Positions 12,101-22,460 of a stretch of DNA of 64,000 bases are shown here, piece after piece; position 1 is the first letter of the stretch; the number at the start of each line of letters is the position of its first letter. This DNA is from Ophryocystis elektroscirrha (taxonomy: Eukaryota; Apicomplexa; Conoidasida; Neogregarinorida; Ophryocystidae). The notes under the pieces were generated by a model, which ran no database searches, had not been told where the DNA came from, and saw only the letters and a program-made list of their open reading frames with translations. The stretch is taken from contig JAQIFP010000010.1 in the NCBI GenBank assembly GCA_030141585.1, positions 1 through 64,000 on the forward strand, written 5' to 3'. The translations under genes were made by a program, and so were the position numbers.

Positions 12101-13129
12101 GAAGGAAATCATTTAAGAGCTTGGAAAATGCAAATTTTACCCCCACCTATGACAAGCTCACATGAAAGAGCGGCTTGGATGATGCAAATCAGGTAAACTT
12201 ATTGTGTGAAGTTTAAAAACAAGAACAATTAAAAATCTATTTAAATTATCTTCTTAAAAAATTTTAGCATTAGATACACATTCAACACTTTCTTTATTTA
12301 AAATGCAGGGCTGACTGTAATGAACAACTAAAGGACAAAGATTATCCAATAGTTGTTATGGCATGGAATTATATGATGACATTTTACGAGTCAGATCTGA
12401 TGGTAGACCAAAATGTTGCTATTGAATTGTGTGTTGCTGCAGCTACTATGCTTGTTATTTCTGCTGTAGCAATATCCAAATTACAATCTGCCTTACTAAT
12501 TGTTTTAGTACTAGGTTTGATTGATGTGGATATCATTGGCTTTATGTATTTTGTCAACGTTAAATTAAATATGGTTTCAATGATTTGCTTATTGATAGCG
12601 ATTGGATTTTCAATTGATTTTTCTGCCCATATATGCCACACATTTACTGAAACGAAAGGAGTTCTGTCAAGTCAAAGGGTTATAGAAACCCTAGTTATTA
12701 TGGGAACTCCTGTTATCAATGGTGCTTTCTCATCTATACTAGGAATTTCTGTTCTAGGATTTTCAGATTCCCATATATTCAATGTGTTTTACAAAATGAT
12801 GTCATTGGTAAAAAAAATTATATGACATAAATATACATTAGGTTATGATTTTTGCATTAGCACATGGTGTTATTCTTTTACCCGTATTACTATCAATATC
12901 ATCAGATTATTCCTTACCATCCCGCAAATCAATTGGCAAAAATGAGATTCAAATGAAAGAAGCATCAGCAAGGCTGCAACATGAACAGTCAAACATATCC
13001 AGTGATACGGACGCAAGTACTAATAAACCAAAACTATTTATTAATACGTCTCCGTCACCATATTTTAGTTGCCCCAGATGGCAAAAGCAACAAGTTTTCA
13101 AACCAGAATATAAAACACCTCAGCGTTAA
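9119..13129 (+). CDS. Patched/NPC1-type multispan transporter with sterol-sensing-like domain
   Basis: A long protein over about nine exons separated by short introns, one of 31 nt. It starts at the ATG at 9119 (MKIKSWPLSS) and ends PEYKTPQR. After the first membrane segment (LIFTLLSCIGFIPGIP) comes a large non-membrane domain. Then follow five or six helices with the RND/Patched signature GVGTDDLFVI (GxxxDD), a Cys-containing loop (CRDCPKN), a second ectodomain, and a last helix block with CLLIAIGFSIDFSAHI and a C-terminal tail. This two-fold RND arrangement is that of Patched, Dispatched and Niemann-Pick C1-related proteins, which move sterols or other lipids in the plasma or endomembrane. 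In apicomplexans the relatives are NCR1 and PTCHD; I cannot say which this is. Proton-relay acidic residues are kept in the first half (DD) and one in the second (D in SIDFS). Confidence 0.88.
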
Positions 13130-13270
13130 TTGTTACAATTTCTTTTATGAATATTTGTTTTAAATAATTTTTTTTTCATAAATTTGTTGTATCTTTTTAC
13201 GTAAATAACAGTCAGAATATAACACGTAGAACTTTAACAAGATTTAAAATATATAGGAAAATTTGTTTTT

Positions 13271-13423
13271 TTATCTAGAACGTTGTCTCATCTTTCTTCT
13301 TTTCCTTTGTAGACGACGAGTACGTTTCTTCTTCCACTAATTCAAAGTATAATAATTGTTGATTCTTACTTTCCAGCGCATTTTAGAGCGCGATTTTTTA
13401 TATCTTGATGCTCCGTGAGCCAT
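13271..13423 (-). CDS. RPL41: Ribosomal protein eL41 (RPL41), two exons
   Basis: Exon 1 (13370-13423, 18 codons) starts MAHGASRYKKSRSKMRWK. After a 33-nt intron (13337-13369, GTAAGA...ATTAG), exon 2 (13271-13336) reads WKKKRTRRLQRKRRKMRQRS and one more Arg, then TAA. The second half is the near-invariant, Arg/Lys-only helix of eL41, a 25-residue protein in most eukaryotes that bridges the two ribosomal subunits. The extra 13 residues at the N-terminus match, to my memory, the apicomplexan form. At 39 codons over two exons it is invisible to ordinary ORF scans. Confidence 0.93.
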
Positions 13424-13618
13424 GGTAGGTGAACAATAATTATAGGCTCCGTGACAGGTGCAAATATAGACCAAACATATAAAATAAAAATACGTTATCA
13501 AATAATATAACTATAAATAAGTTTGTATACTTATTTTAATTAATAATAATTGCATTAATTGTTGTGACACTTGCATTTATTTTATAGATCATAAAAACAT
13601 AAATTTACGTGCTACTAT

Positions 13619-14716
13619 ATGGCAAAAGTTGTCAAGTATTGATTATTAAATATTTATAGTAATTTAGGGAACCTCCATTTCATTATGCTAAATACAAATA
13701 TAAGAAAGAAAGTGATAATGATTCATCCTCTTTAGCTTCATTGTCTGATCTTGATGACATCTGTATATATCAAACTATATTTTATTATTTTATAGCTGAA
13801 AGTCAAATAGATCAATTATTGGAACTCCAACGTTCACAAACTAAAGATGAAATACCTTCAAACCCTTTGGAAAATAATTCAAAGTTACTTTCAAAGCATA
13901 CTAATTCTAATCCACATAACAATGTAAAGGAGTTCATAGATCGCGAATACAGCGGAAGTCCTCTTAACAATCGAAACCCATATCGACGAGCTACAGTCAA
14001 TCAAGATACGATCAAAAATTTGGTAAGTACCAACACAGCAATTCAAATATTAGGAATTGGAAATTATCTATTATAAAAAAAGTACAACTCGAATAATTAG
14101 AATAATACACAAAAAATAATTTAAAAAAAAAAAAATTTATTAAAAAAAGATAAATGATACTACTTGATTCGTAGGGGCAGAATATTTTGAACAAAATAAT
14201 GCTGAGCTTGAACAGAAAATCAAAGTGTGTTTAATATAAATTTAAATACTATCAATAGGCATTAGAAGTTAAGATAACGTCTTTAAAATGTCATCCGGGT
14301 TTTATTAATGAAACACTAGCAAAATTGGATATATTAAATGCTCAAATTGATACATTGATACAATGCATTTTAGGTAGAAGTTTACAGTAAAGAATACGAT
14401 AATACAGGCCTAGCTGGCTATTTGGCATTTCACCAATTGAATCCAGAATCTGCGATTATGCTAGCGTTAGATTATATTTACCCTTGTCGAGGTTTAAGCC
14501 CTCAAATAAATGGTACTAATTATTATACTTCTGAGTGAACAAAGCTTTGTACGCAACTATGTATTATCATATGCTTGGATTATCACAAGCAATTCCTCCA
14601 ATCCAACCACCATCAGCCAATATATTCGCGCCTGGTAAGTTTTATTATAGAGTGGAGTAAAATGCAGCTCACGATGCTATTTCCTACCAGGTTGCACTAA
14701 AGACGTTTCAAGCTGA
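13619..14716 (+). CDS. Unrecognised 242-residue protein, eight exons
   Basis: Exons: 13619-13635, 13668-13762, 13796-14026, 14175-14224, 14259-14373, 14408-14512, 14545-14634, 14691-14716; phases close exactly. The N-terminal half is charged and Ser/Asn-rich (KYKYKKESDNDSSSLASLSD). A short coiled coil follows (AEYFEQNNAELEQKIKALEV). The C-terminal third looks folded: LAGYLAFHQLNPESAIMLAL, then DYIYPCRGLSPQINALYATM, then LGLSQAIPPIQPPSANIFAP. The donor of exon 3 is taken at 14027 (GTACCA), because the stronger-looking GTAAGT five bases earlier destroys the coiled-coil frame. No signal peptide or membrane helix. I do not recognise it. Confidence 0.6.
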
Positions 14717-15014
14717 TGAAAATAAAGTAATAGTTACAGAGCGTCAATAGTAGAAAAAACTTATGAGTAATAATTGCACAAGTGTTAAAATGTTGTAAGA
14801 GAACATTATTTCGTTTAAAAATATTTACATTTATTGAATAAACTTTGTATATATATAACTTATGTTATTTTTATTGAATAAATTAATGAGAGCGATAAAT
14901 AATACAACTACCTCAAAAATCAATTATATAAAATATTTATATATCACATAATATGATTTATTCAACATATCCAAAACTCCTTTTTGAATGATTAATTCAT
15001 ATCATTCTTTATAG
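14717..15014. other. Spacer or 5' part of the following gene
   Basis: The next gene's first recognisable exon at 15015 lacks a start codon, and an in-frame TAG lies directly before it. Its initiating exon must therefore be here or farther left, but I could not find a short ATG exon with matching donor and phase (candidates at 14763 and 14886 fail). Otherwise AT-rich sequence. Confidence 0.4.
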
Positions 15015-15936
15015 GTAATATCTAAAAAAAGTGAAGTTTTTAAAGGTAATTGATTCCAAGACACAATTTTCTCTGTATAGGGGTGCAAAATGATTTAGCA
15101 GCCTTACAAGTAATTACTTAAAAAAAAAATTATATATTTTTCTAATAGATAAGAATTCATAATTTATTTTATGGCTTTAGTTTGCGCAATGCCCTTTTAG
15201 TGTTTCGGTATACTTCAATTACAACTTCAATAAAAAAATAGATACAATTTTGAAGTTCCTGAAGAAGTTAAATTCCAGCCATCTAGATGTATATCTATTG
15301 CTGACGTAATTCGATTCATATTTTCATATTAATTGATAGGTCGCTAAAGATAATTTATACTTGATTGAAAATATCTTGGTTGTCGAGCAACTACCTGATT
15401 TTAGATGTATATAATACGTTAAATATCAATTTGTATTTAGCAAAAAACGATGCTTTTGAAATAGATCTATGGAATTCAGAGACAAATGTAGCTCAATCCA
15501 ATTAATTTTACTATTATAGACTTTGGAAGCCACAGCTCGACAAGTTTGTATAAATATTGAATCACGAGAACCAAATAGTACCTGGTAAGTAACAAGTCCA
15601 CATATCATATTATAGGATATTAAATAAAACAGACGATGGCACACCTATTGGTAAGCGATTTCTTTATTACTTCCATAGATTAAGACATTTTATAAAACAA
15701 AAATATTCTTTCCTATAAACGTGAGAAGTTGTATATACATATTTATATATATATAAATGTATATATATAAATGTATATATGTAAATATATATATATAAAT
15801 GTATATATATAAATATATATATATAAATGTACATATATAAATGTATATATATAAATGTATTTATATTCCATGATATACATGTATATATACGCACATATGT
15901 ATATATATTTATATATTGATATATTTATACAACTTA

Positions 15937-15970
<34 letters not shown>

Positions 15971-18295
15971 ATATATTTATATTAATCATTATATATGTAT
16001 ATGTATATATATAAATATATATTTATCATTATATATGTATATATACTGATATTTAATTTTTTGTATATATATATGTGTGTATACGTATATACATAATTTT
16101 ATAGCGTTTATTGAGTGTTTAATAACGTTTTTATATAAAAAGTCAAATACATTGATTGAATCGGTAGTTATATTTAAATGAATCTTTTTCAGGCAAATTG
16201 CAAGTATCAATTAATCCTATTCCATCGTAAGCTAAAGCGTTTCAACATGTGAAATAGTTTTGCTAAAATTCCCGAAGTAGACTATTATTCTCCAGACGAA
16301 GATGAAGAAGATAGCCAAGAAACGGCATTTATGGGGCGAAAAAGCATATATACTGCTCCGATCCGTAAAAGAATTTTTTCGAGTAATAAGCTAAATAAAT
16401 TTAATTTTTGTAGTCTCAAGAGCCCCTCGTACAGCATCAAAATCAATTTTGAGAAAAGCATCAAGAACAATTTCACGGAATAAAACGGACGTCGAAGGTA
16501 AACATTTATTGTTTAGATTTGTACTCTCAGATGAGGAAACGGATAAAGAGTCCTCAAAGAATAATAAAAATCAATTATTTGCTATGAAAAATACTTTATT
16601 TAAAAAATCTGCAAAAACAAACTTAATACCTCCCGATCCCAAAAAACTTGATCTCATTTTACAAAAGCATAAAGCGGAGCAATCTACTGGTAATAAAATG
16701 ATTGATGCTTTGTTTTTCTATCCTTATTACAATTACTATACTTTCATTAATAAGCGTTCTATATATGTATATATATATATATATAATGTTGAATAATACA
16801 TCTTAACATTTATCATTGTATAATTTATTTATATAGTACTTAGTTTCTTACACCTTATAATATTGTATACAGTAAATGTTTGACTTTGTCTAGTTTATGC
16901 AAGTTATACAGCATATTTATTTTTGGTCTTTCTAAAGAAATATTTGTCAATAAAAATAATGTGCAATATTGCGTAAATTCATGATTGTGCTTTTAAATAA
17001 GCTCGAATTTAATTAAATAAAAAAAAGTTTTTGATAAAATAAATAATAAATGATTCCAAAAATATTTGAAATAATCATTAATTGTAGAACAATCACTTGA
17101 TGCTACACAGCTCAAAGATGTGGGAAAGCGTTTGCTTGTAAACCCTTCATTTAAGCTGAGTAACTCAAATTCTTTAAGTTTGGATGATAAAGCACAAATG
17201 AAAACTGTTTTATCATCTTTTGAATCAACTAAGTCTAAGAACTCTTCAGTAATTGAAAAATCCAAATCAGAACCGAATCAACAAGAAAATTTCAAAACGC
17301 TCGACAAAAAACCTGGAAATCTATTGAATCTAAATAAAAATGGTATATGGATAGTATTAATGCAATTTTGTTCAATTTAGAAACAAATGATCCCGCTAGT
17401 ATATTGAATAAGAAATCAGTTGCACCTTCTGAGCCAAAATTATTGAAATTTATTGAAAATGCTAAAAATCCAGCAAGTTCTGTAAATGAAAAAATACCAG
17501 AGATTTCAAACAATTCCGAAAAACCACTCTTAGAAAAAAAAGTTGCCGAATTAAAAAATGAAGACCCAGCTCTAGGGATAAAGAAGTCAACATTAGAAAC
17601 AAAAAAGCCCGGTTTAGAATTAAAAAAACCAGCTCTAGAAATAAAAAAACCAGCCCTAGAAATAAAAAAACCAGCCCTAGAAATAAAAAAACCAGCCCTA
17701 GAAATAAAAAAACCAGCCCTAGAAATAAAAAAACCAGCCCTAGAAATAAAAAAACCAGCCCTAGAAATAAAAAAACCAGTTCTAGAAATAAAAAAGCCAG
17801 TTCTAGAAATAAAAAAGCCAGTTCTAGAAATAAAAAAGCCAGTTCTAGAAATAAAAAAACCAGTTCTAGNNNNNNNNNNNNNNNNNNNNNNNNNNNNNNN
17901 NNNNNNNNNNNNNNNNNNNNNNNNNNNNNNNNNNNNNNNNNNNNNNNNNNNNNNNNNNNNNNNNNNNNNAAATAAAAAAGCCAGTTCTAGAAATAAAAAA
18001 GCCAGTTCTAGAAATAAAAAAGCCAGTTCTAGAAATAAAAAAGCCAGTTCTAGAAATAAAAAAGCCAGTTCTAGAAATAAAAAAGCCAGTTCTAGAAATA
18101 AAAAAGCCAGTTCTAGATATAAAAAAACCAAGCTTGTTAATAGACACCAAGAAATCTATCAATTTAACTTCTAAAGGTACTAAATTGTCTCCAATTTCAA
18201 AACTTCCATCAAAAAATAGCGCCTTAAATACTGTAGCTGGCAATGTCAAAAAAACACCTCTTCTAGCGTCCAAGCCAATCATAAAAAAAACCTAA
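15015..18295 (+). CDS. Long protein with beta-rich N-terminal domain and KP(A/V)LEIK tandem repeats (start exon not found)
   Basis: Exons 15015-15045, 15081-15109, 15149-15207, 15242-15305, 15340-15406 and others read on smoothly ([96 protein letters not shown]). The strand-rich pattern could be a C2-like sandwich, but no calcium-binding Asp pairs are clear. A disordered, basic Ser/Arg region follows ([20 protein letters not shown]). After a 397-nt intron (16690-17086) comes a Lys-rich tail dominated by the 7-residue repeat [14 protein letters not shown]. It ends KPIIKKT. An AT-filled intron of about 540 nt spans 15650-16191. Family unknown; a cytoskeletal or scaffold role would be a guess. 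Confidence 0.62.
17624..18119. repeat. 21-bp in-frame tandem repeat encoding [14 protein letters not shown]
   Basis: The unit (AAACCAGCCCTAGAAATAAA plus A) repeats about 11 times before an assembly gap and about 7 times after it. Early copies have CCAGCCCTA (Ala), later ones CCAGTTCTA (Val), a block-wise change that shows expansion from two founders. Each later unit carries a TCTAGA palindrome. The assembled gap of exactly 100 N breaks the reading frame; the real gap must restore it. Confidence 0.93.
17870..17969. other. Assembly gap, 100 N
   Basis: Exactly 100 N, a placeholder size, inside the 21-bp repeat. Repeat units continue on both sides in the same orientation, but the encoded frame shifts from LEIKKPV before it to NKKASSR after it. 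True length is unknown. Confidence 0.97.
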
Positions 18296-18804
18296 GAAGT
18301 TTTACTAAATAAAATGCTGCGTATAGTTTTTTTTGAGATAGTATCAATAATTTAGATTTTTTAGACTACACTTGATACACTATATTTTTTTGAAATCTGA
18401 GGTTGTAAATGTTCATAGCCTAAAAGTAATTCCATTGTTTTCGAAATCCTTTATTTTTGTTATAATTCAAATTGTATAAATAGGGTATAACAAGAATACA
18501 CAGTTGACCCTTTATACGTACGTAAGAAATAACGATCAATTTGAAATACGTATGTATATACAAAATGCATATACAAAGTGCGTATTTATTTAAAAATTTT
18601 TAAGAGTATTTACTCAGTAAGTTTTTAAACTACAAGTAAACATATATATACATATACATGAAATGAGTTGGAGAATTAAAGTTATTAGAAAATTCAGTAC
18701 ACACTAAATCTGAAATTATATAAGTTTTCAGTTGTTAAAAACCCAGATTTAAATAAAAGATATAATTAAACTTGATAAAGAAATTAAATAAAAATGGAAT
18801 AAAT
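18296..18804. other. Convergent intergenic region
   Basis: Lies between the 3' ends of the plus-strand repeat protein gene and the minus-strand gene ending at 18805. AT-rich, with several TATATACATA stretches; I see no gene or RNA. Confidence 0.5.
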
Positions 18805-19739
18805 TTAACAATTGATAAATTTATCATACATATACTGAACAATTTGTGGATCGTAGGACAATTTAAATTTTTGCAAAGCTAGGAGTTTCATGACTGCATC
18901 ATTTAGACAACTAAATGAGCAGTAATTGTAGAACAATGTTTTATGCCAAACTGATAATGGACAATACTGATCAAAAAGCCAGCAATGCGATAAATACAAC
19001 TAAAAAATATCAAAATTTTATCAAATCTAATTATATAATTAATACAAATTTTAATCTAATCTTTCATTTTAAATAATCAAACATAATTGAATGTATATAT
19101 AGCGCTGAATTATATTCACGAATATCACTAACAGTAATCATATAACTCAAAGATAATAATTTTTATAGTCAATTTATATTAAATAAATATACATATGTTA
19201 TTCTCATTCTTATAGTTGTATCAAATTACACATTAGACTAAACTCAACATATACTTATATAAGTTTTGCTGTTATTGCAAAATTATACTATTTGCAGTAA
19301 TTTGATCAATAAGTCGTAAAGAACTTACTTGAAGAATGCAGATGTAAACTAATTCGTTAGCTTGAGTATGGTTAATGTTATACAAAAATAACATTTTAGT
19401 CTTAGAACGTATATTAGGCCAGTGACAAAGTGTTAGAGACGCGCACTGAACTATATCTTCAAATTCAATGCGACATGATTGGAATAATCGAAATATCCTA
19501 AGAAATTTTTGTATGGCAAACGGGGTGTCATGGAGATTTAAACACATAGAGAATTCTTTTGACAAATTGAAATACACATCATTATACGGTATTAAAGTTA
19601 TACTTGCTGGGAACGGATATCTCAAATTTCGCTTTCTATCATTTCTAGTTTTTGCATCAATGTTTCCATAGATATTAGGAAAACTTAGTAATGTTTTTTC
19701 CGTAAGTGAACAATTCACAAACATTCTAGAGCAATACAT
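18805..19739 (-). CDS. Unrecognised Cys/aromatic-rich protein, two exons
   Basis: Exon at about 19328-19739 (start MYCSRMFVNCSLTEKTLLSF) ends LVYICILQ before a GTAAGT donor. It joins an exon from about 19000 down to 18805 (LYLSHCWLFDQYCPLSVWHK ... QIVQYMYDKFINC). The protein is helical-looking, with runs such as FAIQKFLRIFRLFQSCRIEF and DAVMKLLALQKFKLS, a texture seen in organellar RNA-binding repeat proteins (FASTK/RAP-like), but no diagnostic motif is visible and I do not assign it. Coding-like pieces upstream at 20068-20531 may belong to the same gene, in which case the start given here is wrong. Confidence 0.5.
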
Positions 19740-20067
19740 TAGTGATCAAATATTCAACTGATTCAATTATTAAACTCATTATAAATAAAACGGGACAATT
19801 TATTACAATAAAAAATCATTGGTTTAAATTAAAAAAAAAAATGCGTCTTTAATAATCGTTATCTTATCGCTTTTCTACAAACAAAATTTCTCCCTTTACA
19901 GAAAAATAAGAAGATTTTTTTTCGAGTAACATTCATTTGAGCAAAAACTCCTATTTATACGAGAATATTGTTAATTTACAAAATCTAAGCCGCAAATATT
20001 AAAATGCAATTACGTTAAAGCAAAATTATAGATTGAGATGAAATTTATCAGATATTTTTAATTCGAG

Positions 20068-20531
20068 TTAAACAAAGGGATTAAATAAATTTAATTTAGA
20101 GTTTGAATGGAGAAAATTCATGAATATACTTTTGATATAACACGAAACCTGTAAATTGATTGGTAAAAATATAATTCTTATGCGACCGTAGAGTTTATTA
20201 AATTTTTTCATTACAAGAAAACTATGAAAATATTTAACAAGGTTATTTTTGCAATATTTTTTATATCCAAAAAATTTTATAATACAGTTTAATTGCAAAT
20301 TTTTATAACTTAGTCATATATTCTTACAGAAAGAATTTGATACAGGAAGTTACGCTGTATCCAAGAAGGTCTTGATTTTACACGTATTTTTAATTTTTTT
20401 TTGAAAACGATATTTATACTATTGTCGGAAATGTCAATATTTACTTTTAGTTTTTTTTTTCCGTTGCCATTTGTTTGACTCAAGGAATTTTCAGTAATCA
20501 TGCATACAGCTGCAAAATAACAAGCTTTCAA
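20068..20531 (-). CDS. Coding-like exon segments, possible 5' part of the neighbouring gene
   Basis: Two open minus-strand stretches, one near 20325-20531 (KACYFAAVCMITENSLSQ and KLKVNIDISDNSINIVFKK) and one at 20068-20298 (VKYFHSFLVMKKFNKLYGRI), look more protein-like than the surrounding AT noise. The first begins right after an acceptor-like TTATAAG and ends at a GTAAGA donor. I could not join the two in phase. There is no ATG in the first segment, so a further upstream exon would be needed. Confidence 0.3.
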
Positions 20532-21297
20532 ACCTTATAAAAAAAACCACAAAATTATCAGAATTTTTATAAGCTACAATAAATTATTTTTGCATAAAAT
20601 ATTGGATTCAGTATTTATAAAGGTGGGTTAGTGTATTTATTCCAATGAGGGTAACTAAAAATTAAGTTAAAAAAATAAATTTACATGGAAAACAAGCAAA
20701 ATAATACGCGAAACCATTTTAATTGGCTATAGTGAGCTGCAATACCCCTAAAGACAAATATCATAATTATATGATAAAATTTCCATATCATATGATAAAA
20801 TATCATAATAAAATTTTTTATTTATCAATACTATTTCATGTATATAAATATATATAGATATAAACATGTCTTTGCATGTATATACATATAAAAATATATA
20901 TGGATATATGCGTATATATATATATAAGCGTATATATAATATATATATGCATATTTTAATTTACAATAATATATTGCTATGCTGCTATATAAATAAATGA
21001 AGATTTATATAAAAATTTTGTTGACTAAATGTGAATTAAACTTGTGTATTATATAACTGCCTATACGTATATAATTCGTGTCGATGTATACAATAGTAAT
21101 GTGTTTATAGTCTGTAATTTTTTACGTTATCAATAAAAATTGAGGTTAAATTAGTTTAGAGGAACAATGTATTCAACCAAGACAAAATATGTATACTGAA
21201 GTCGCCGTAATATTCATTTACCATATATTTTAATAATTTTGTGTGTTACAGCAGTAATAATTTAGTAACAATTCTAATAGATCAACTTCATAAATAA
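20532..21297. other. AT-rich region, no gene seen
   Basis: Dominated by TATATA and ATATGT microsatellite stretches near 20840-20960. I see no convincing exon, RNA gene or repeat family. It may include introns or the promoter of the minus-strand gene to its left. Confidence 0.4.
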
Positions 21298-22380
21298 TTA
21301 CTCAACAATAACATAATCGCTTTTATTGTTCTTATTAGTATACCTTAGCGAATTCAAGTATCCTATCTCAAAAAAACTTATATGATCACTAGGATTTAGT
21401 TTTGAGAATAAATATGCTCCAATTAACCCAGAATATTTATAGAATATATTGACGGTATGTAAACAATATAGTTCTGGTATATCATTCACATCTTTACTTT
21501 GATTTTCAATGTTTTTCAGATAAACTCTGTTTCAAAATACTCAAAATTAGTTGCTTACAGATTATTACAAATAATCATCTAAAACGTATATATTTAATTA
21601 ATTGTTAAATTTATTAATATACTGCACAATTCACTTATAGTAAGTATTAATGTAAATAAGTTTTGTGCGTCAAATATTTTAAGTTCATATAAACCAATAT
21701 ATCAGGTATATATATATATCTATCTATCTAATATATATGTATATACATATATCAAATATACATATATATATAGCAGTTTCAGTCTTTAAGGATAGATGCA
21801 GTTTTTGCTAATCGTGTTTATATTAACTACTAAATTGGGATAATAAATAACAAGTTTTATATATATACGGGTCACCTTGAGCCTTCGTAGCAAGAAATAT
21901 GGTTTGGATGATTAGATACACCATGCTTATCAAAGGTATAAAGCTAAAATTAATTTTGTATATATAAACAACTACTTTTCGAATTTTATGTCTTTCTACA
22001 AAAGTTTTAATATAATTAGCTACAAGTTCAGGGTTCCAATAATTGATTCCATCATTTAATAATGGATCATCAATGATAGTAACATAGTTCTGTATTAGAG
22101 TAAAACTCGATAGCTTAAAAACATCACATAGACTGGAATAAAGCTCATATTTACGTTTTTCACCTTCTCCGTAATAGTTACCTGATAGGAATCTCTTTAT
22201 TAAGACTTTATCAGCAATTAATTTGAGAGATGTTTATTACAGTAATAATAATAGCTTACCCGTGGACAAACATAGTACAAATACATCATTTTTATGATTT
22301 AGTAAGTGCTTTATTGTCGGAGTAAAAAACATGATTTCATCATCTGGGTGTGCAATTATTAAACCTACTCTTTCAACCAT
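21298..22380 (-). CDS. PIGL: N-acetylglucosaminyl-phosphatidylinositol de-N-acetylase (PIG-L)
   Basis: Four exons, 22260-22380, 21976-22181, 21876-21943 and 21298-21526, close to 207 residues. The start MVERVGLIIAHPDDEIMFF carries the LmbE/PIG-L zinc motif AHPDDE. The downstream zinc/catalytic His motif is seen in FDKHGVSNHPNHISCYEG. PIG-L removes the acetyl group from GlcNAc-PI, the second step of GPI-anchor synthesis, on the cytosolic face of the ER. The protein is shorter than the usual about 250 residues because it lacks the N-terminal membrane anchor; the active-site strand begins about six residues after the Met. A missed upstream exon encoding the anchor is possible, but the next gene ends only 80 bp away. 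Confidence 0.92.
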
Positions 22381-22460
22381 TAATTTATATTTTAATTATA
22401 TATAAAAAAAAAATAAACAATACATATTAGGTTAATTGTGTTCTTGATAAAAAAAAAAAG

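Noticed and set aside
15667..16210. Ile/Tyr-rich ORFs on both strands
   Set aside because: Products of TATATG and TATATA microsatellites filling an intron of the repeat-protein gene.
16490..16525. Possible 19-nt intron GTAAAC...TTTAG in the repeat-protein gene
   Set aside because: Too short, and removing it shifts out of the open frame that continues [18 protein letters not shown].
17866..18282. Minus-strand ORF reading FFISRTG repeats
   Set aside because: Antisense frame of the 21-bp repeat, open only because the unit length is divisible by three.
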